A stretch of DNA of 58,295 nucleotides from Bryobacterales bacterium. GTDB lineage: Bacteria; Acidobacteriota; Terriglobia; Bryobacterales; Bryobacteraceae. The translations under genes were made by a program, and so were the position numbers. The stretch is from the NCBI GenBank assembly GCA_016789755.1, contig JAEUQG010000065.1:1-58295 (forward strand), written 5' to 3'. Every line of letters begins with the position of its first letter. Within the stretch, counting starts at the first letter, position 1. Under the pieces are notes generated by a model. That model ran no database searches. It was not told the origin of the DNA and saw only the letters and a list, made by a program, of their open reading frames with translations. Of the stretch, positions 9,826-18,059 are shown in pieces.

Positions 9826-10356
9826 ATGGAAATGCGGCTGGCGGAAGCGCTGCGTTGTTTATCGAGAACCCCCGCAGTGTTGCGTGCTCTCTTGGAAGGA
9901 CTGCCGGAGCAATGGGTGGAGACAAGTGAGGAGGAGTGGACGATCCGCGAAGTGGTCGGGCATTTGATCCATGGGGAGAGAACGGACTGGGTTCCCCGGA
10001 TTCGGATCATCCTGGCGCACGGAGAATCCCGGCCGTTCGATCCGTTCGACATGACCGGCCATTTCGATGTCATCGCCGGGAGAAGTCTGGACAAGCTGTT
10101 GGACGAGTTCCAGCAAATGCGCGAGGCCAATGTTCGGGAAGTGGAAGCGCTGTCGCTCCAGCCTGCGGATCTGGAGCGCACGGGAATGCATCCGGCGCTG
10201 GGGCCAATGACTTTGGGTGAGTACATCGCCGCGTGGGCGGTTCACGACTGGACGCACATCAACCAGACGACCCGCATCCTGGCCGGGCACTACGCCAACG
10301 CCTGCGGCCCATTACGGCAATACATGGGTGTGTTTCGGGGAAGAACAGCGGGCTAA
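9826..10356 (+). CDS. DinB-like (YfiT/DfsB-type four-helix) family protein
   Basis: 176 residues. The four-helix DinB_2 fold is recognised from WTIREVVGHLIHGERTDW, PFDMTGHFD and the closing AVHDWTHINQTTRIL; the histidines in HLIHGE, VHDW and THINQ supply the usual metal-binding triad. DinB relatives include bacillithiol S-transferases (BstA/YfiT). That is relevant because bshC is also in this window at 42092, but the substrate of this member is unknown. The start at 9826 is chosen from the TACAAT spacing. Confidence 0.85.
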   Translation: MEMRLAEALRCLSRTPAVLRALLEGLPEQWVETSEEEWTIREVVGHLIHGERTDWVPRIRIILAHGESRPFDPFDMTGHFDVIAGRSLDKLLDEFQQMREANVREVEALSLQPADLERTGMHPALGPMTLGEYIAAWAVHDWTHINQTTRILAGHYANACGPLRQYMGVFRGRTAG

Positions 10357-10369
10357 ACGCGGCGGCTGG

Positions 10370-11374
10370 TCAGGCGGATGGGAGTTTCCTGCACTTGCGA
10401 AATACCGATGGAGACATGCCCGAAATTTGCGTGAACCAGCGGTGAAACGCCGTGACGTCGGCATAGCCGAGCGCCTCGGCGATTTGGGCCAGAGAAAGTT
10501 GCGGGCGCAGCAGCATCTCATCGGCACACCGGCGGCGCACGGATTCGGAAAGAACGGCGAAGGATGTCCCTTCCGAGCGCAGACGGCGTTGCATAGTGCG
10601 AACACTGAGGCCGAGTTCCCGCGCAACTGTTGCTGCATCCTTACGCGCGCAGTCGCCAAGCGCGGCGCGAACGCGTCCCCCGGTCGTCTCGATCGCGGGC
10701 AAGGAGGACAGGACTCGGCCGGCGTGGCGGGAAAGGACGGCCAAAAGCCCGGGGTCGGCGGCTCGGCAGGGGGTGGCGAGAAGCGAAGCCGGAAACAGCA
10801 GCGCATTCTCACCGGCGTCGAAGCGAATCGGAGCCTGCAAGATGCGCGCATGGTCGTCGAGGCAGCCCGGCGAGGGATGAGCAAAGTGCACAGCCGTGGG
10901 ATGCCATATCACCGGTGTAATGTGACGGCCAACGCGGAGCCATGCGGCAATGAGAAACTCGGCGGCCTGCCGAGGAGCCGATCCGCCGGCGACGAAGGAG
11001 TGCCGCAGAACCGCGTGCTCACCTCGCTCAACCAGTTCCACTCGTGTTTCGTCGTGAATGAGGCGTTGATAGATGCAGAGGCGCCGGTATGCATCGCCGA
11101 GCGTGGCGCTGGCGGCCATCAGATACGGATGAAGGTCAAAGGACTCCCAACTTGCCGACTCCGCCAAATGCAGCCCGAGGTTCCGGTCGCCAGTGATGGA
11201 CACGGCGGTGTTCCAGAATTGGATGGCGGCGGAGTTGGGGACACGACGGTCCGGGTTGTCGAGGGACCGTGGAGCGATGCCCGTGCGGGCGAGGATCGCA
11301 TCGGCGTCGTGCCCTAACGCGCGCAATCCGTCGAGGAGGGGCCACAAAGCCCGGTTCGCCAAACCAATACTCAC
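10370..11374 (-). CDS. AraC-family transcriptional regulator with AraC-like ligand domain
   Basis: 334 residues from GTG. The N-terminal ~200 residues match the Arabinose_bd-type ligand domain of the OruR/ArgR-like branch (GLHLAESASWESFDLHPYL). The C-terminal ~95 residues carry a double helix-turn-helix: VARELGLSVRTMQRRLRSEG as the first, and LSLAQIAEALGYADVTAFHR as the second with the classic A-x-x-x-G-Y. Its target is unknown; adjacent genes (DinB protein, methyltransferase) are candidates by position only. It converges with the DinB-family gene. Confidence 0.88.
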   Translation of the reverse strand: MSIGLANRALWPLLDGLRALGHDADAILARTGIAPRSLDNPDRRVPNSAAIQFWNTAVSITGDRNLGLHLAESASWESFDLHPYLMAASATLGDAYRRLCIYQRLIHDETRVELVERGEHAVLRHSFVAGGSAPRQAAEFLIAAWLRVGRHITPVIWHPTAVHFAHPSPGCLDDHARILQAPIRFDAGENALLFPASLLATPCRAADPGLLAVLSRHAGRVLSSLPAIETTGGRVRAALGDCARKDAATVARELGLSVRTMQRRLRSEGTSFAVLSESVRRRCADEMLLRPQLSLAQIAEALGYADVTAFHRWFTQISGMSPSVFRKCRKLPSA

Positions 11375-11470
11375 ACCAATTCAGTGTCGCACCGGCTCCT
11401 GGCGCATGCTGCCAACCGATTGGCGCGGAATGACTGCACCGGAAAAGTGGGCCGGCTCGTAGAAGAAGAC

Positions 11471-12103
11471 ATGGAAAAAAAACTGAAGCTGCCGGCTCTG
11501 GGGTTGGCCGCGGGCGCAACCCTGGCGTTGTTGGCGGCAAGAGGAGAACGAGACATGCGAATGTCGGCCGTAGAGAAATACTTCGTGAACCGTCCCGGCC
11601 ATGCGGCCAATGTGGCGAGACATGCGCTGGATCTGGTGGCGCGCACTCCAATCGAAAAGGGAGAGGCGTATCTCGATGTGGGATGCGGCACCGGCGCCGC
11701 GGCCCGTGAAGTGGCGGCCCGGTTCGGACTGCGCGTCACCGGAGTGGACATTGACCCGGCACAGATCGCCGAGGCAGCACGAGGCCTGGCACAGCCCAAC
11801 CTTACATTTCTGACGATGGACGCCACTCGTTTGGCGTTCCCCAACGCTTCCTTCGATGTCGTAGCGACCAGCAAGGCCACCCACCATATTCCGGATTGGG
11901 AGAGGGCGATAGCAGAGATGGCGAGAGTGCTACGGCCGGGAGGCCATCTGATCTACAGCGACCTGGTGCTTCCCGTCGCGCCGCGGCAGTTGCCATCGAG
12001 CTCCCGGCTGGAGGCGGTAGCAAAGCGTCATGGGCTGATAGAAGTCTATCGTGCGCGCAGTTTCGCGGTGTTGGATTTGATTTGGCGAAAAAGTGGAAGC
12101 TAG
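11471..12103 (+). CDS. Class I SAM-dependent methyltransferase with N-terminal hydrophobic segment
   Basis: 210 residues from the ATG at 11471. After a hydrophobic stretch (about residues 7-22) that may anchor it to the membrane comes a Methyltransf_11 domain: motif I YLDVGCGTGAAAREVA, acidic loop GVDIDP, motif II DVVATSKATHHIPD and post-motif LRPGGHLIYSDL. This most resembles UbiE/small-molecule methyltransferases. A longer reading from 11384 is possible but lacks a ribosome site. The last four bases overlap the convergent DUF72 gene. Confidence 0.82.
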   Translation: MEKKLKLPALGLAAGATLALLAARGERDMRMSAVEKYFVNRPGHAANVARHALDLVARTPIEKGEAYLDVGCGTGAAAREVAARFGLRVTGVDIDPAQIAEAARGLAQPNLTFLTMDATRLAFPNASFDVVATSKATHHIPDWERAIAEMARVLRPGGHLIYSDLVLPVAPRQLPSSSRLEAVAKRHGLIEVYRARSFAVLDLIWRKSGS

Positions 12104-12798
12104 CGCAGCAATTGTTCGGCGTAGAGCGCCCCGGCGGGCGTGTCTTCGTGCTTGAAAAAGACGTACACGTCCTTGCCGCCCGAGACAAGCGCCTGCACCT
12201 TGTTCTGAATATTAACCCGGTCTTCGGCGCTGTACTCCGACTTCCGCAGGCGGCAATAAACGAAGCCGCCGGTGATGACGTCGGGCACTACGAAATCGTC
12301 GGACTCGGCCAGGCAAAGCGCCATGCCTTTCGCCTCCAGCATGGCGTAGACCGATTCCTGGAACCAGGAAGCATGGCGAAACTCGAATGCGCACCGGAAG
12401 CCGGGCGGGATTTCCTCAAGGAAGCCGCCCAGCAGTGCTTCATCGCACTTCAGGTTCGGCGGCAGTTGCACCAGGACTGGACCCAGCCGCTTGACGACGC
12501 GGAGGGGGTCGATGACTTTGAAGAAGGTCTCGTTGAACTCCGCTTTCTTAAGGCGCTGGATGTGCGTGATGCGCTGATGTGCCTTGATCGCGAAGACGAA
12601 ACCTTCCGGTGTCGCTTGCACCCAGTTCTCCAGAGTGGAGGAGGAGGGAAGGCGGCGGAATGTGTAGTTGATTTCCACGGCGTTGAGCCGGGTGGCGTAG
12701 TGACGGAGATAGTCTTTCGACTTGGCTTCCGGCGGATAGAAGTCCGGCTTCCAGGCGTCGTAGGCGAATCCTGAAGTCCCAGCGAACAGTTGAGCCAT
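12100..12798 (-). CDS. DUF72 family protein (YecE-like)
   Basis: 232 residues, matching DUF72 throughout: an N-terminal GTSGFAYDAWKPDFYP, then LNAVEINYTFRRLPS, FAIKAHQRITH, PVLVQLPPNL, FEFRHASW and a terminal DVYVFFKHEDTPAG. The fold is a TIM barrel; no function is established. The ATG lies six bases after TACGCT, with AAGAAA between and no Shine-Dalgarno, so a leaderless start is plausible. Confidence 0.92.
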   Translation of the reverse strand: MAQLFAGTSGFAYDAWKPDFYPPEAKSKDYLRHYATRLNAVEINYTFRRLPSSSTLENWVQATPEGFVFAIKAHQRITHIQRLKKAEFNETFFKVIDPLRVVKRLGPVLVQLPPNLKCDEALLGGFLEEIPPGFRCAFEFRHASWFQESVYAMLEAKGMALCLAESDDFVVPDVITGGFVYCRLRKSEYSAEDRVNIQNKVQALVSGGKDVYVFFKHEDTPAGALYAEQLLR

Positions 12799-12802
12799 TT
12801 TC

Positions 12803-14188
12803 TTAGCGTAACCCGCAGCAATCGAGCCGCGGTTGTTTGAGGTAGGCGCGCAGTGCTTTTACCATCCGCTGCGCACGCACGTTGTGCTCGCCGATGAGAT
12901 TGCGCTCCTCGCGGGGATCCTCGGCGAGGTGGAACAACTCGAGCGGCTCGCCTTCTTTGGCTAGCAATTTCCAATCCCCGTCCCGCACTACTTCCGTGGC
13001 ATACGGCTCAGGCTTCTTGTAGGGGCGTGGCCGGTCGCCGGTCTGCCAGTGCGTGGCGTACACGTTCATCTGCCAGAACAGCATGCCCCGTTGGACCGCG
13101 ACGCCGGAGAGCAAGTGCGGAAGCAGGTTGACTCCATCGACATCGGCCGGTGCTTTGACTCCGGCCGCCGCGCAGAGGGTCGGCAGGTAATCGGCGGTGT
13201 GGGCAAGTTGCTTGGATTCGCGCGGTGGGAAGCGGCCGGGAAAGCGGATGAGAAGAGGGACGCGAATGCCGCCCTCGTGCAGGTCGGCTTTCTTTCCTTT
13301 GTAGATGCTGGGGCTGCCCTGCATGGCTGGGCCGTTATCGCTGCTGAAGAGCACAACGGTATCGCGCTCGATGCCCAGTTCGGCGAGTTTGGCCATGAGG
13401 CGGCCGATGGCGGCGTCGAGGTGCGAAACGGTCGCCCGGTAGAGCAGGTCATCCGCCTGGGCTTTGTCTTTGTACTTTTGCAGATGAGGCCCGGGAGTGG
13501 GCTCGAAAGGAAAGTGCGGCGCATCGAACCAGAGATTGATGAAGAATGGCTGATTACGCTGGCGGTAATGGGTCATCCAGCGCATGGCTTCCTCGGCGGC
13601 GAAATCGGTCAGGTGAATGCCGCGGTCTTCCACCGGCTTCTCATCGCGGACGAAGTGTTCCACGCCGAAGCGGAACAGGCGGCGCTCTTTGACGAGAGCA
13701 GCGCGTTCGGCGGGATCCTCGGCCATGGCGCAGTAATGGTCGAAGCCATGCTGGAGCGGGCCGGGAATGCTTGCGGAGCGGTTGGCAAGGTGTTTGCGGT
13801 TGAGCCCGCCGAGGTGCCACTTGCCGATGTGCACCGTGCCGTATCCTGCCTTGCCAAGCAGAGCGGGAAGAGTGGCGACGCCTGGCGGAAGATGTTCTTC
13901 CTTGTCGGGGAAGTGCGCGCGGATATTGAAGCGCAGCGGGTATCGCCCGGTGAGGCAAGCGGCTCTGGTGGGGGAACAAACGGCGCTGGCCGCATAGCTG
14001 CGCAGAAAGCGGACGCTTTGTTTAGCGAGCGCATCGAGGTGCGGCGTTTCCACCTCCGTTCCGCCGTAGCAGGACAGGTCGCCGATTCCCAGGTCATCGG
14101 CGAGCATCAAGAGAATGTTCGGACGCGGCTGCTCTGAAGAAGCCAGTGACGCCGCTGCCATCGATGTCAAAAAAGTTCTGCGGTTCAT
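12803..14188 (-). CDS. Secreted arylsulfatase-type sulfatase
   Basis: 461 residues. The N-terminus (MNRRTFLTSMAAASLA) is a Tat-like or Sec signal. The sulfatase core begins RPNILLMLADDLGIGDLSCY with metal-binding D31 and D32; the formylglycine site is C71 in CSPTRAACLTG, a canonical C-x-P-x-R. SSDNGPAMQG supplies the second metal-binding D/N pair. Cysteine activation needs a formylglycine-generating enzyme encoded elsewhere. The substrate is probably a sulfated polysaccharide (inference). The ATG overlaps the stop of the endonuclease IV gene as ATGA, so the two are co-translated, an odd functional pairing. Confidence 0.92.
   Translation of the reverse strand: MNRRTFLTSMAAASLASSEQPRPNILLMLADDLGIGDLSCYGGTEVETPHLDALAKQSVRFLRSYAASAVCSPTRAACLTGRYPLRFNIRAHFPDKEEHLPPGVATLPALLGKAGYGTVHIGKWHLGGLNRKHLANRSASIPGPLQHGFDHYCAMAEDPAERAALVKERRLFRFGVEHFVRDEKPVEDRGIHLTDFAAEEAMRWMTHYRQRNQPFFINLWFDAPHFPFEPTPGPHLQKYKDKAQADDLLYRATVSHLDAAIGRLMAKLAELGIERDTVVLFSSDNGPAMQGSPSIYKGKKADLHEGGIRVPLLIRFPGRFPPRESKQLAHTADYLPTLCAAAGVKAPADVDGVNLLPHLLSGVAVQRGMLFWQMNVYATHWQTGDRPRPYKKPEPYATEVVRDGDWKLLAKEGEPLELFHLAEDPREERNLIGEHNVRAQRMVKALRAYLKQPRLDCCGLR
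12805..12810 (-). promoter_or_regulatory. Candidate leaderless -10 box (TACGCT) for DUF72 gene
   Basis: TACGCT is six bases before the ATG at 12798 on the minus strand. It is a weaker match than the TANAAT boxes but has the same spacing. Confidence 0.3.
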
Positions 14189-15042
14189 TGCTTTGCCAGA
14201 TGCCAGAGTGTGGCAACGCTCTCCTGTTCGTCGGTGTCTTTTTCGATGGGAGTTTCAAGAAGGAACGCCCGCCCGTCGAGCCTCGGGTGAGTGAGCAGGC
14301 GGCGGAATGCTTCCTGGCCGATGTATCCCTTACCGATCGCCGCATGCCGGTCGCGCTTGGACCCGAGCGGGGTCTTTGAATCGTTGGTGTGAATGACGGG
14401 AATATTCTCTATTCCCAGCAGGCTGTCCGCCTCGCGCAACATCGCCTCCAGTCCATCCGGGGTTTTGATGTCGTATCCAGCGGCGTACAAATGGCAAGTG
14501 TCGAGACAAAATTGGATGGGTAGCGGAGTGCGGCTGGCGGCGGCATCGCGCAGAGCGGCCAGTTCCTCGAATCTCCAGCCGAGGGCGCTTCCCTGCCCCG
14601 CGGTGCATTCCAGCAGCAGGGTGACACCGGCAACGGCGAGTCCGGCTGTGGCCGCTTCAAGGGATTCCGCAAAGGCAGCGATCGCGGCGTCGGCGCTTTG
14701 CCCGCGAGAGCTCCCTGGGTGGGCCACCAGATAATCGGCTCCGATGGCTACCGCACGTTGTACTTCGCCGCGAAAAGCGGCTATCGATTTGCGCCGCACA
14801 TCCAAATCGGCCGCGGGCAGGTTGATGAGGTAATTGTCGTGAATCACCAACGGTTGGAGATCGTAGTCCTGACGCAGGCGGCGGAATGTTTCGATGCTGG
14901 CAGCGGCAGGCATCGCCCCGCGCCACATGCGCGGACTGGAGGAAAAAATCTGAAGAGTGTTGGCTCCGATCTCCCTGGCGCGCTCAGCGGCGGCGGGGAG
15001 GGAACCAGCTACGGACAGATGGCGGCCAACTCGAATCTTCAT
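14185..15042 (-). CDS. nfo: Endonuclease IV (apurinic/apyrimidinic endonuclease, Nfo family)
   Basis: Cleaves the DNA backbone 5' to abasic sites in base excision repair. About 285 residues from MKIRVGRHLS. Family signatures: VIHDNYLINL, LVAHPGSS, LLLECTAGQG, FCLDTCHLYAAGYD, IHTNDSKTPLGSKRDRHAAIGKGYIG; the His, Asp and Glu residues in these form the tri-zinc site. Starts at 15054 and 15099 are also open; 15042 fits the family N-terminus best, though no clear ribosome site is seen. The stop overlaps the sulfatase start by four bases. Confidence 0.9.
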   Translation of the reverse strand: MKIRVGRHLSVAGSLPAAAERAREIGANTLQIFSSSPRMWRGAMPAAASIETFRRLRQDYDLQPLVIHDNYLINLPAADLDVRRKSIAAFRGEVQRAVAIGADYLVAHPGSSRGQSADAAIAAFAESLEAATAGLAVAGVTLLLECTAGQGSALGWRFEELAALRDAAASRTPLPIQFCLDTCHLYAAGYDIKTPDGLEAMLREADSLLGIENIPVIHTNDSKTPLGSKRDRHAAIGKGYIGQEAFRRLLTHPRLDGRAFLLETPIEKDTDEQESVATLWHLAKQ

Positions 15043-15096
15043 GAAATGTTCCATTTTGCCATGCGGGTTGCGCCGGAATAAACCCGCGCAAGTATG

Positions 15097-15102
15097 CATA
15101 AT
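15097..15102 (+). promoter_or_regulatory. Candidate leaderless -10 box (CATAAT) for YceI gene
   Basis: CATAAT ends eight bases before the ATG at 15111; no Shine-Dalgarno sequence lies between. Confidence 0.4.
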
Positions 15103-15110
15103 AGAGACGT

Positions 15111-15686
15111 ATGCTACTCGTACTCCTCCTTCTCAGTATTACGGCGGCCGCTGCTCAACCGTTGGACTATACCATCTCCGCCGGCGGACAGGACAAGATC
15201 CTGCTCGAGGTGGAAAAAACCGGCTTTCTCAAGGGAAAGAAACATAGCTTCGAGTTTCCTAACTACTCGGGGAAACTGACCTACGATGCGCAGACGCCGG
15301 GCAACTCGCGGGTCGAATTGAAGATCGACGCCGCCAGCCTGGTGTGCAAGGACACCTGGGTCAGCCCGAAGGATTTGAAGAAGATCCAGGATGAAGCGCT
15401 GACGAAGGTGCTGGTGGTCTCGAAGTATCCGGACATGCGGTTCACTTCGACCAAAGTCACTCCGCAAGGAGGGAACAAGTTTCAGGTGGAAGGCGTGCTG
15501 ACCATTCGGGGCACGGGCAAACCGGTCACCATGACGGTATCGCTCGATCCGGCATCGATGAAAATGGACGGCAAGTCGAGTTTCAAGATGTCCGCCTATG
15601 GCATCAAGCCGCCGAGCGCCGGTCTGGGAACGGTCGGGACGAAGGATGATATGACCGCCACCTTCGCAGTCACGGCAAGGAAGTGA
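15111..15686 (+). CDS. YceI-family periplasmic protein
   Basis: 191 residues with a 15-residue signal peptide. The YceI lipocalin-like barrel is supported by KHSFEFPNYSGKLTYD, SRVELKIDAASL, MRFTSTKVTPQGGNKFQVEG and VLTIRGTGKPVTM. YceI proteins bind polyisoprenoids or other amphiphiles in the periplasm; some are stress- or pH-induced. Transcribed alone and divergent from the endonuclease IV gene. Confidence 0.88.
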   Translation: MLLVLLLLSITAAAAQPLDYTISAGGQDKILLEVEKTGFLKGKKHSFEFPNYSGKLTYDAQTPGNSRVELKIDAASLVCKDTWVSPKDLKKIQDEALTKVLVVSKYPDMRFTSTKVTPQGGNKFQVEGVLTIRGTGKPVTMTVSLDPASMKMDGKSSFKMSAYGIKPPSAGLGTVGTKDDMTATFAVTARK

Positions 15687-15723
15687 TCTACTGAGCGGAT
15701 GATGACGGGGTCCGGAATTGCCG

Positions 15724-16608
15724 ATGAGACAATTCAGGGCCGCCGCGATGACACAGACTTTCAATTCCGGAATCGAGGTGCCGGCGACGCTGGGCAAGTT
15801 GCCGCCGTTTCCGCTTGTGGCGTTGCAGGCGCTGAAGGCGCTGTCGTCGGAATCGAATTCAGCACATGGAATTGAGAAGCTGATTGCGGCCGATGTTGTG
15901 TTTGCGTCCAGTACCCTGCATTGTGCCAATTCAGCGTTGTTTCATCTGCCGCAGCGGGTGTTGACGTTGCGGCACGCGATTGTCGTGTTGGGGCGGGAAC
16001 GGCTGCGATGCATCATTCTGACCGTGGCGCTGCAATCGTTTGCCAGGGCGCCACTGGGATCGAAGATGTTTCGCCAATGGTGGCGGCATTCTCTGGCGAC
16101 GGCAATCCTGAGCGAGGCCCTGGCGAAGGCGAGCGATTGGGACACTTCGGGTGCGTATATGGGGGGGTTGCTGCACGACATCGGAAGGCTGGGACTGATT
16201 GTGCAATTCCCGCGGGAGAGGTGGAAGCAGTTTGTGGCGATGGCGGAAGCGCCCACACGGGCAGGGATGGGGATTTTAGAGATAGAGCGGGAGATTCTGG
16301 GAATGGATCATGCCGCGTTGGGAGCTGCGATGCTGCGCGAATGGGGGATTCCCCAGGAGTTGATTGTGGCCGCCCGGCATCATCACGAACCGGAAGTGGC
16401 GGCGCGGCACGCGCCGGCGATGTTTGTGGCTGCGGCTTGCGAGATGGCATCGCGGCTCGGCTTCGTGGCGCTGAAGTATCCGCGCCGCACGACGATGGAG
16501 GAGTTGATCTCATGTTTGCCGGAGGAGACCGCCGCGCTGCTCGCGTCCGATGAGGAGAAACTGCGTGAGGCGGTGGAGACAAAGATCCAATCGCTGGCCG
16601 CGGGCTAG
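15724..16608 (+). CDS. HDOD-domain signalling protein
   Basis: About 294 residues. An HDOD domain covers roughly residues 20-220: LPPFPLVALQALKAL, then LHCANSALFHLPQRVLTLRHAIVVLG, W-W-R-H-S-L-A-T-A and LLHDIGRLG, followed by IPQELIVAARHHHEPE. Unlike many HDOD proteins, a full HD pair is kept in LLHDIG, so weak phosphohydrolase activity cannot be excluded. HDOD proteins act in chemotaxis, biofilm and cell-cycle signalling. The ATG at 15748 is an equally possible start; neither has a strong ribosome site. Confidence 0.8.
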   Translation: MRQFRAAAMTQTFNSGIEVPATLGKLPPFPLVALQALKALSSESNSAHGIEKLIAADVVFASSTLHCANSALFHLPQRVLTLRHAIVVLGRERLRCIILTVALQSFARAPLGSKMFRQWWRHSLATAILSEALAKASDWDTSGAYMGGLLHDIGRLGLIVQFPRERWKQFVAMAEAPTRAGMGILEIEREILGMDHAALGAAMLREWGIPQELIVAARHHHEPEVAARHAPAMFVAAACEMASRLGFVALKYPRRTTMEELISCLPEETAALLASDEEKLREAVETKIQSLAAG

Positions 16609-16619
16609 GCCGAACCGGA

Positions 16620-17882
16620 CTATAGGACGCGGTGAGAGTGGTATTCGTAGGCAAGCAGAAGCTTGTTGCTGAAAGTGCAGCGGACGACAACCTGGTAGCT
16701 GGAAGGGAAAGGCTGGTTGCCCATACGGGCGCGCAATTCGCGCATGGATCGCGGTGAGGAGAAGAATTCGGCGGCGCCTTGTGTGCCGGTCGAGGTGATG
16801 CCCGAGAACACGACCATGCCGAGCCTTCTGGCGTCTGCTTCGCGGTTGTTCAGCACAGTGATCAGCCCGTACACGTCGATGAACTCACCGGCGGCGTCTT
16901 TCTTCGGAACCAGCTTGGATCCGTCCTTCTTTTCGAGAACCACGAATTCGCGGACCTCGTCGCTGTAGGCGATGGTAAGGGGGGCGTTTTCCAACACCCG
17001 GCTGATGGCCTCGCTATCGACAGGTGCGCCGAAGAGTATGGCGTTGCGGTTGCGGAGAGAGGAAATTGGGGCGACGCGTTCGGGCAGCACTTGGAAGGAG
17101 CTCTGCAAGGAGCGGAGAGTTCCGGAGGCGGCGAGGACGGCATTCATGGTGCCAACGCCCAGGACATTGTCGGTGATGAGCAACCCGAGTTTCGTTGCTG
17201 GATCGAGAGGCCTGTTGTTGCGGAAGGCGGTGTAGGCTTCAGGCGGGGCGGGATAGGTAGGGGTACCGGCGGCAGCGTGGGTCGCCGGGCCGACGGTGAG
17301 GTGCAGCGGCGTGGCGGCGCAGAGGATCACGTTGGCGTTGGGGCCAGCAAAGGGCGCCCAAGCTTCTGCCAGTACTGGATCGATGGGGATTTGCGGGGAG
17401 CCGAGAGCAAGCCAGGCAACGGCAACACCGGCGAGAATGCCAAGCAGGGCAGGCACCGCGTAGAGCCACAAGGGACGGCCATGAAAAGAGGACGGGGGCG
17501 CCGGCGGAGCAGTCGAAGCCGGATGGGCGGCAGTGTCGGCATACCGGACAAACTGCGGATGATACGCGCCTTTCGGGAGCACAATGTGGACAGGAGCGAC
17601 GGGGATGTCGAAGGCGTAGAGTTTCTCAAGCTTCTGGCGGAGTTCGTAGGCACGGGTGCGGACAGAGGAATCCTCGGCTGGGGAATAGCCCGTGGGGCGG
17701 CCGAGCACCTCGACTCCAATGACGTGTTCGGTGAGTTCATCGCCACGGCCGGCGATGTCCGCTTCCACCACAAATCGAAGGAAGGCTTTCAATTGCCCGG
17801 CCCTGGAGAAGGTGCGGCTGTTGAGCGCAAGTTCGAGAGCCTGACGCTTTTCCTCCGCGCTTACCTCGTCGAGGGTTGTCAT
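16620..17882 (-). CDS. Transmembrane protein with N-terminal winged-helix-like domain (possible one-component regulator)
   Basis: 420 residues. The first ~110 residues (FSRAGQLKAFLRFVVE, ELTEHVIGVEVLGRP, DSSVRTRAYELRQKLEKLY) match the domain found at the N-terminus of many acidobacterial proteins, sometimes fused to TPR, TolB or cyclase modules, and predicted to bind DNA. A Pro/Ala linker and one transmembrane helix at about 137-160 follow, then a ~260-residue domain outside the membrane. The layout resembles ToxR/CadC-type membrane-bound regulators. Its signal and targets are unknown. It converges with the HDOD gene, with 11 bases between stops. Confidence 0.72.
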   Translation of the reverse strand: MTTLDEVSAEEKRQALELALNSRTFSRAGQLKAFLRFVVEADIAGRGDELTEHVIGVEVLGRPTGYSPAEDSSVRTRAYELRQKLEKLYAFDIPVAPVHIVLPKGAYHPQFVRYADTAAHPASTAPPAPPSSFHGRPLWLYAVPALLGILAGVAVAWLALGSPQIPIDPVLAEAWAPFAGPNANVILCAATPLHLTVGPATHAAAGTPTYPAPPEAYTAFRNNRPLDPATKLGLLITDNVLGVGTMNAVLAASGTLRSLQSSFQVLPERVAPISSLRNRNAILFGAPVDSEAISRVLENAPLTIAYSDEVREFVVLEKKDGSKLVPKKDAAGEFIDVYGLITVLNNREADARRLGMVVFSGITSTGTQGAAEFFSSPRSMRELRARMGNQPFPSSYQVVVRCTFSNKLLLAYEYHSHRVL

Positions 17883-18059
17883 GAGCTATCTGATTGGAGG
17901 ATATCAGAATCCAGGCGATGTTACGAGTGCTTGTAACCTGGCCGAAACGGGGTGAACGCACCGTGCGGATACTTGCGGCGGGAGTGGTGCGGGTACACAC
18001 TTGCGTGCAGGACGCTTCAGCCGGCGGTATTGGATACGCCAGCAGTTTGTGAGGACCAC

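Noticed and set aside
17920..17937. GTTAC-N8-GTAAC inverted repeat upstream of the glycan operon
   Set aside because: Only five bases per arm; expected by chance in a window of this size, and not near a recognisable promoter.
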